Origin: JBJXFK01 sp046155505
GTDB taxonomy: Bacteria > Planctomycetota > Phycisphaerae > UBA1845 > Fen-1342
Assembly (NCBI GenBank): GCA_046155505.1
Contig: JBJXFK010000268.1
Coordinates: 1 to 19,279, forward strand
Direction: 5' to 3'
DNA: 19,279 bases
This document shows, in pieces, positions 15,128-19,279 of this stretch. The translations under genes and the position numbers were made by a program. Position 1 is the first letter of the stretch. Each line of letters begins with the position of its first letter. The notes below the pieces were generated by a model. That model made no database searches. It had not been told where the DNA came from and worked only from the letters and a program-made list of their open reading frames with translations.

Positions 15128-16156
15128 ATGACGGGCGCGTTCAAACAACTGAAGCGATTTGCGTGGATTGTCGTGGGCGCGTGGCTGGGCGCGACGCCCG
15201 CGATCGCGCAGACGCCGCCCGACGACGATCGACCGGCGGACGGGCCGCGTCGCGAGGGGCTGCGGGGAGAAGGACCGCGGCCGCCCGGTGCGACCCGTCC
15301 GGCCGACGGCTTGGAGCCGCTCAAGCTGCCGCCGATCGTCGAACGCCTGATGGGCGGCAATCCGTTCAAGCCGATGCCGGAAGATTTCGCGCCGCTGCGC
15401 GAGGGCGAACTGGATGAGTTGCTGACGTTTGCTCGTGTTCAGCTTGATGCCGGCGTCGCGCCGGCCGACCGAGCGTTTGGCGAACTGGACGACATGCATC
15501 GCCGCGATCCGCAGCGCTTCCGGGCCGAGATGGGGCCGCGGATCGCCGCTCGGCTGCGGCACATGAAGCGCCTGTCCGAGCAAGCGCCGGAACATTTCAG
15601 CGACGTGATCGAGCACATTCGCAACGGCAAAATCGTACAGCGTCTGTCGCGCGAGTGGTCGCGCACGGCGCGGCCCATGATCCGCCAAAAACTTCGGGAC
15701 GAAGTGCGGGCCAAGCTGTTTCGCAACATCGGCCTGCAAGGCAGCGTGCTGGAACGCATGCTCAAAAACGCCGCCGATCGGCGCGACGTGTTGATTGACG
15801 ACGAAATTCAGCGGTTGATCGACGGCCCGCCGCCGCCGCCGGGTGGCGTGGGCGATTCGCCTCCTCCGCCGCCGCCCCCGCAGGAACCGGCCGAGCTGCG
15901 CGAGATGCTTCGCAAGTTGCGATCATCGACCGACGCGGCGGAGATTGAGCGCGTGCGCAGCGAAGTGCGCGCGCGAATTTCGCGGCACATGGATCGCGCG
16001 CTCAACATGCTCCGCGAGCGGCGTGAAGAGATGCTCGAACGCGCGAGTGCCGACGCGGATCGGCAGACCGAGGAAGCGCTACGCCGCGCCGAAAGTAATC
16101 GCTCCGACGACCGCCCCGGCGGCGAGCGACCACACGCGGGCCCGCGTCGGCCGTGA
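15128..16156 (+). CDS. Secreted helical protein of the ECF sigma cluster, unknown function
   Basis: A 342-residue protein with a signal peptide: basic FKQLKRF, hydrophobic WIVVGAWLGATPAIA, likely cleavage after AIA (about residue 27). A disordered Pro/Arg/Gly segment (28-65) follows, then a long helical, charged region (about 70-230), a Pro-rich spacer (about 233-255), and a second helical Arg/Glu-rich region (about 256-325) with a disordered basic tail. The gene starts 60 nt after the anti-sigma candidate on the same strand, so it may be the extracytoplasmic sensor or a regulated product of the sigma factor. The layout resembles clusters where a periplasmic helical sensor accompanies an ECF pair, such as CnrYXH, but I see no similarity that would establish homology. 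It lacks the His/Met clusters expected of a metal sensor. Confidence 0.65.
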   Translation: MTGAFKQLKRFAWIVVGAWLGATPAIAQTPPDDDRPADGPRREGLRGEGPRPPGATRPADGLEPLKLPPIVERLMGGNPFKPMPEDFAPLREGELDELLTFARVQLDAGVAPADRAFGELDDMHRRDPQRFRAEMGPRIAARLRHMKRLSEQAPEHFSDVIEHIRNGKIVQRLSREWSRTARPMIRQKLRDEVRAKLFRNIGLQGSVLERMLKNAADRRDVLIDDEIQRLIDGPPPPPGGVGDSPPPPPPPQEPAELREMLRKLRSSTDAAEIERVRSEVRARISRHMDRALNMLRERREEMLERASADADRQTEEALRRAESNRSDDRPGGERPHAGPRRP

Positions 16157-16824
16157 GTGGATGGAGTGCGCAAGGAGCGCTCCGAACGCGACGCACAAGC
16201 GAGTGACTGCGAGCGTCAGCGAGCGTGTGCTATGGGCTTCTAGCCCGTTCTTTGGACTGCGGGCTTGTTAGCCGGCATCCGAACGCGACGCACAAGCGAG
16301 TGACTGCGAGCGTCAGCGAGCAGCGATCCGAACCCCGAGCGCGAGCGAGCGGGGTAACGTGCTCCAAGTAGCGAGTATCAGATAGCGAGTAGCGAGTTGA
16401 AGAAAAAACGCGATCCGAACGCGACGCGCAAGCGAGTGATCGCGAGCGCAGCGAGCCGACCGGCATTCGCCGCCTGCGCGCGCAAGTCCGGCCAAAGCCC
16501 GGCTGAAGCAGATCCACCAGGAGTAAGTCTCGGCGACCTCGCTGCCCACCGGCTGAAGGCCGGCGGCAGGGACTGGTCAGCCGAAGCCGACCGGCTGCGG
16601 TCGCGCGAGTTCTCCGGCTATTGCTCGAAGCCGTTCGCAATCGAGCATCATCCCCGAACAACCGCCGGTTGACCGCCACACTACGCAGTCGGTACAACAA
16701 CCGCTGGAAATTGGCGTACCTCGTCCGCTCCGCGGGCAGCGCCGCCGGGTCGCGCGAAGCGACTGCCGGGAACGGACATGCGGCGCGTCTGGCGCTGTGA
16801 GAAAAAACGGAACAGGGTGGACGG
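16157..16824. other. Non-coding stretch rich in dispersed repeats
   Basis: About 670 nt without a convincing gene. It holds the 25-bp element at about 16181-16206 and 16278-16303, a CCCCGAG-core variant at about 16326-16358, and another copy at 16412-16458, several followed by a GCGAGCGCAGCGAGC-type extension. It also has one inverted copy of the GCTATG-bounded element (16227-16276) and a short 8-mer array of AGCGAGTA type (16367-16399). From about 16460 to 16660 nothing recognisable is seen; a 91-residue open frame at 16397-16672 begins inside a repeat and is not taken as a gene. Confidence 0.7.
16669..16698 (+). promoter_or_regulatory. Candidate sigma-70-type promoter of the receiver gene
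   Basis: TTGACC (16669-16674) and TACAAC (16693-16698) are spaced by 18 nt, about 127 nt upstream of the receiver-protein start. The match to consensus is 5/6 and 4/6. It is the best candidate in this spacer, but unconfirmed. Confidence 0.35.
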
Positions 16825-17349
16825 ATGCCTGCACCGACGATTCTGCTGGTCGATGACGAACTCGAAAACATGTCCGACCATGTGCGGCAGTTGCAAAACA
16901 ACGGCTACGTGGTGACGTCTTTTCGCACGACCGACCAGGCGGTCGATGAGTTCATGTCCGATCGCTCGCGCATCTACGATCTGGTCATTCTCGACATGAT
17001 GATCCCGCCGCCCGACGGCGAGCGCTACAACAGCGTCTTCGAAGCCTGGGATGGCCTGCGCAGCGGTGGGCATCTGCTTCACATCCTGCGCGAGAAGCAC
17101 GACGATGCTCGTCCGCCGGTGCTCTTGCTGTCGAATCTCGCCGACGAAGAGGTGTTGATCGAGGCGTGGGACCGCTTCGTGATCTGGGCGGACAAACGCA
17201 AGTCCAAACTCGCACTGCCCAGCGCCCGCAATGTCGACGCGATGGCCAGCGCCCTGCAAACGCAGTTCGGCACATGGGTGCATGGCAAGCGCCGCACGCC
17301 GCCGTGGCACCTGCCCAAGCTGGCGCAGCAAATTCTCGGCGTTGGCTAA
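16825..17349 (+). CDS. Stand-alone response-regulator receiver protein
   Basis: A 174-residue protein starting at ATG with AGGGTGG upstream. Residues 4-125 form a CheY-like receiver domain: the acidic pair D10-D11 (LLVDDE), the phosphoacceptor D57 (LVILDMMIPP), Ser103 in LLLSNLAD replacing the switch Thr, and Lys124 or Lys128 near the end of beta-5. The loop after the phospho-Asp carries an insertion of about 15 residues (DGERYNSVFEAWDGLRSGG). The C-terminal part (about 125-174) is helical and has no recognisable DNA-binding or enzyme domain. It therefore probably acts by protein-protein contact, accepting phosphate from an unlinked histidine kinase. No kinase gene is in the window. The Lys placement is atypical, so phosphorylation is likely but unproven. 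Confidence 0.85.
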   Translation: MPAPTILLVDDELENMSDHVRQLQNNGYVVTSFRTTDQAVDEFMSDRSRIYDLVILDMMIPPPDGERYNSVFEAWDGLRSGGHLLHILREKHDDARPPVLLLSNLADEEVLIEAWDRFVIWADKRKSKLALPSARNVDAMASALQTQFGTWVHGKRRTPPWHLPKLAQQILGVG

Positions 17350-17521
17350 GGAACGGGGACAGCTCGTTCAATCGGTTCACGCTTGTTGCAACCGCTGCGA
17401 TCACCGATTCCAAAAATCGCTCAGTTTCGGAATACAGCATCGCGCGCTGCCGTCTCGCGCTAGCATTTCCCGATTTCGCCCGAGGCAGCCCTGGCTGCGG
17501 CGGCGAGTCGGGAGGTCCGCG

Positions 17522-18013
17522 ATGAAACGAAAAGCAAAGAAATTGATCGTGGCGGCTGTGCTACTGGGCGGCGTGTCGCTGCTCGTGTGCGGCGGCGTGA
17601 TCGGCGTGGTGGCGAGCGGGGTATTGCCGGGCGCGTGGAACTGGACCAAGCAAAACGCGGCGACGCTCATTGCCTTGCACCCGGATGCGGCTGAATTTGT
17701 CGAATCGCTTCAGACTTTGCAGGTCATCGATCCGGGACTGCGCACCGCACTCGATGCGATGGGGCAGGCGACGATGGAACCCGAGGCGCTGCTCGCGCAG
17801 CTCGCGGCGGCAGCGGTGCCCGTTGCCGCGCTCGACGGCCTTTCGCCGGCCGAGATGAATACACAACTCGCCGCGTGGGGGCTGCCCCTGCGTGTGGTTG
17901 AGCCGATCCCAGCCTCGGCAACAACGAGCCGTGACGCAACCGATCAAGCCGAGAACGAGCAGATCGAGAACGAACAAGCGGAGTCGGACGCGACGGAACC
18001 GGACGTGCCATAA
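17522..18013 (+). CDS. Small membrane-anchored protein of unknown function
   Basis: The ATG at 17522 has GGGAGG 6 nt upstream (17510-17515); a much earlier in-frame start in the receiver gene would be implausible. The 163-residue product begins with a basic MKRKAKK and one hydrophobic helix (about 8-33), acting as a membrane anchor or uncleaved signal. Residues 35-130 are an Ala/Leu-rich helical segment, and the end (about 135-163) is a Glu/Asp/Asn-rich disordered tail. No family was recognised. The 172 nt between it and the receiver gene contain no clear repeat or terminator, so co-transcription is possible but not shown. Its 3' end faces the asparaginase gene with only 4 nt between stop codons. 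Confidence 0.6.
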   Translation: MKRKAKKLIVAAVLLGGVSLLVCGGVIGVVASGVLPGAWNWTKQNAATLIALHPDAAEFVESLQTLQVIDPGLRTALDAMGQATMEPEALLAQLAAAAVPVAALDGLSPAEMNTQLAAWGLPLRVVEPIPASATTSRDATDQAENEQIENEQAESDATEPDVP

Positions 18014-18017
18014 CCGA

Positions 18018-18536
18018 TCAGCAAGCGCGGATAAACGTGCTGCGCGTGCGATCTTTGGTCACGCCGGGGAATCTCAACACCTGGTTGTGCATCGCCACAT
18101 ACACGCCCGGCGGGCAAAGCCGGCAGGCCAGCAGCGCTTCGGTGACGTTTTGCTGCGCGTCGGTGTCGCGAAACTCGAATGGTCGCATGGCCCCCGTGAG
18201 CACTACTGGGCGATCGAGATCGGGCAGATTGCGCTGCAAGTGCTCGCCCGTGATGGCAAGCGTATCCGTTCCGTGAACGACCAGTACCGCATCACCTGCG
18301 GCGAGCGCGAGCCGAACCGCCGCGAGAATTTTGTCGCGGTCGGCGTCGGTCATTTCCAGCGAGTCTTTCGACATCACCGGCACCTGCCACAATTCCAGCG
18401 TCGGCGTGCGCAATTCGCCCAACATGTGTTGCAAGACCGAGCCGACGTTGCGCAATGAGCCGTCGGTCTCGTTGTAGGTCTTCTCGATCGTGCCGCCGGT
18501 CGTGAGCACGGCGATCCGCAGTTTTCCTTCGCGCAT
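18018..18536 (-). CDS. Short, single-domain asparaginase-family protein
   Basis: From ATG at 18536 the protein has 172 residues; an in-frame TTG at 18557 would add 7, but homologous starts usually begin just before RIAVLTTGG, as here. The catalytic features of the N-terminal asparaginase domain are present: TTGGTIEKTY (12-21), HGTDT (88-92), VLTGAMRP (112-119), and a Lys (161) in the VTKDRTRSTF segment that aligns with the catalytic Lys of bacterial L-asparaginases. The C-terminal domain of about 150 residues, which completes each active site from a neighbouring subunit in full-length enzymes, is missing. Short single-domain forms are known, so this looks like a complete subtype, not a truncation; there is no frameshift remnant. 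Substrate (Asn or another amide) is uncertain. It follows a nuclease-like gene on the same strand. Confidence 0.85.
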   Translation of the reverse strand: MREGKLRIAVLTTGGTIEKTYNETDGSLRNVGSVLQHMLGELRTPTLELWQVPVMSKDSLEMTDADRDKILAAVRLALAAGDAVLVVHGTDTLAITGEHLQRNLPDLDRPVVLTGAMRPFEFRDTDAQQNVTEALLACRLCPPGVYVAMHNQVLRFPGVTKDRTRSTFIRAC

Positions 18537-18566
18537 GTCAGGCCACCGCCGGGACAAAATCCAAAA

Positions 18567-19121
18567 TCACAACCAGTCCTCCATCGGCTTCACATGCCGC
18601 GCGAAATCGGCGGTCGGCATGTTCACAGTGCCCCATTTCGGGCTTCGCACGCGGGCGTGTTGCGAATACTCGCTCAGCGGTACCGCCGTGAACACGTAAC
18701 GCTCGTCGCGAAACGAATGCACGATATCGATCGGCGGCGTCGCGTCCGGGCCGATCGCATACGCGAATACCAGCAGCGCGCGAAAGCCGATGCCGAACAC
18801 TTCTTCCCATTGACGCAGCCCGTCGAGATCGGCCTGCGTAACCCAGTTTTCCCACGACCGCTTGCTGCTGCCCCGGCCCGCCCAGCGGCGGCCCTTGATG
18901 TCAGTCAGCCAGTTGGTCTGTCGCGGCGAGTAGACGATGAAGTCAAAGCTCTTGAGCTGCACATCGCGAAACGCCGCCCGCTTGGCCTCGTCGACCGCGA
19001 CATACGGCATCTGCCGCACGCGCAGAAAGTCCTCGAACGCCGTCTCGTAGTGGTTATGCGATTTCACGCAGTGCTGCCTCGCGATTCGTTCGTTGTGCAG
19101 CATATGCAAATCACGGCGCAT
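18567..19121 (-). CDS. PD-(D/E)XK-like nuclease-fold protein, uncharacterised
   Basis: A 184-residue protein from ATG at 19121; an ATG at 19103 (removing 6 residues) is also possible, and neither has a clear ribosome binding site. The region HYETAFEDFLRVRQMPYVAVDEAKRA (read in two halves, 24-49) provides a helix with Glu26/Glu30, followed by SFDFIVYS with Asp60 and WLTDIKGRRW with Asp74-Ile-Lys76. Spaced this way they fit the E, D, DxK catalytic core of PD-(D/E)XK restriction-endonuclease folds. The later helix ENWVTQADLDGLRQWEEVFG fits the next core element. The domain is a minimal nuclease fold without extra DNA-binding parts, so its substrate cannot be named. It is encoded 30 nt upstream of the short asparaginase, probably as one transcript, but I see no biochemical reason for the pairing. 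Confidence 0.65.
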   Translation of the reverse strand: MRRDLHMLHNERIARQHCVKSHNHYETAFEDFLRVRQMPYVAVDEAKRAAFRDVQLKSFDFIVYSPRQTNWLTDIKGRRWAGRGSSKRSWENWVTQADLDGLRQWEEVFGIGFRALLVFAYAIGPDATPPIDIVHSFRDERYVFTAVPLSEYSQHARVRSPKWGTVNMPTADFARHVKPMEDWL

Positions 19122-19243
19122 TCGCCAAGTGCGGGGGCACGGTTTGGCAGTGGGCTAGTGCTCCGTCCGGCTTGAATTGACGAGTGGATGCGGTCATCCT
19201 TGTCGCCGTGGCGGATTCCCCGCCGCGGGCAGGGAGGCCCAGC

Positions 19244-19279
19244 ATGGTCAAAAAGTACTTTGTTACGCTCACCGCCGAG
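19244..19279 (+). mobile_element. Start of an IS630-type transposase gene (cut by window edge)
   Basis: ATG at 19244 follows AGGGAGG (19231-19237) with 6 nt spacing. The 12 visible residues MVKKYFVTLTAE match the usual N-terminal start of IS630-family transposases, which begin with a short strand and then a helix-turn-helix. The rest lies outside the window. IS630 elements insert at TA; a TA at 19156-19157 before GTGCTCCGTCCGG is a candidate left end, but it cannot be confirmed without the right end. Confidence 0.7.

Noticed and set aside
16397..16672. Possible 91-residue gene
   Set aside because: It starts within a dispersed repeat, has no ribosome binding site and no recognisable domain.

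Overview
The window looks like a chromosomal segment of a high-GC bacterium, most likely a planctomycete (Planctomycetota). This is inferred from the combination of a BlaI/M56 pair, ExbB/ExbD genes beside a protein with a squalene-cyclase-like toroid, an ECF sigma factor with a lineage-typical neighbourhood, frequent GTG/TTG starts, and intergenic spacers full of short repeats. No rRNA, tRNA or CRISPR array is visible.

Region 1 (about 1-12718, all + strand) is the centrepiece. It encodes a BlaI-type repressor, an M56 (BlaR1-like) membrane metalloprotease, a very large secreted TPR protein, ExbB/TolQ, ExbD/TolR, and a 1433-residue membrane protein. The last combines a TolB-like PD40 propeller, a TonB-like transmembrane helix with the SxxxH motif, a roughly 445-residue disordered linker, a squalene-cyclase-like alpha/alpha toroid, a carboxypeptidase-regulatory-like domain and a C-terminal beta-rich domain. 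Taken together this resembles a rearranged Tol/Ton energy-transduction machine: ExbB-ExbD motor, transducer and propeller fused in one chain, and a TPR protein in the place of CpoB/YbgF. It lies downstream of a proteolytic BlaR/BlaI-type switch. The six genes are separated by unusually uniform spacers of about 130-170 nt, each holding tandem repeats, dispersed repeats or hairpins.

Region 2 (about 12719-13780) holds a RelE/ParE-type toxin-antitoxin pair with overlapping genes and a small putative lipoprotein.

Region 3 (about 13896-16156) is an ECF sigma factor, a single-pass membrane protein in the position of an anti-sigma factor, and a secreted helical protein. This layout suggests envelope-stress signalling.

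Region 4 (about 16157-18013) starts with about 670 nt of repeat-rich non-coding DNA, followed by a stand-alone receiver-domain protein and a small membrane-anchored protein of unknown function.

Region 5 (18018-19121, - strand) has a PD-(D/E)XK-like nuclease-fold protein followed by a short, single-domain asparaginase. The right edge (19244 onward) begins an IS630-type transposase that runs out of the window.

A second theme is the density of small repeats: heptamer arrays, 8-mer arrays, a roughly 25-bp dispersed element seen eight or nine times, and perfect inverted repeats. Some lie inside genes and are translated, most strikingly as a roughly 180-residue loop in the M56 protease.
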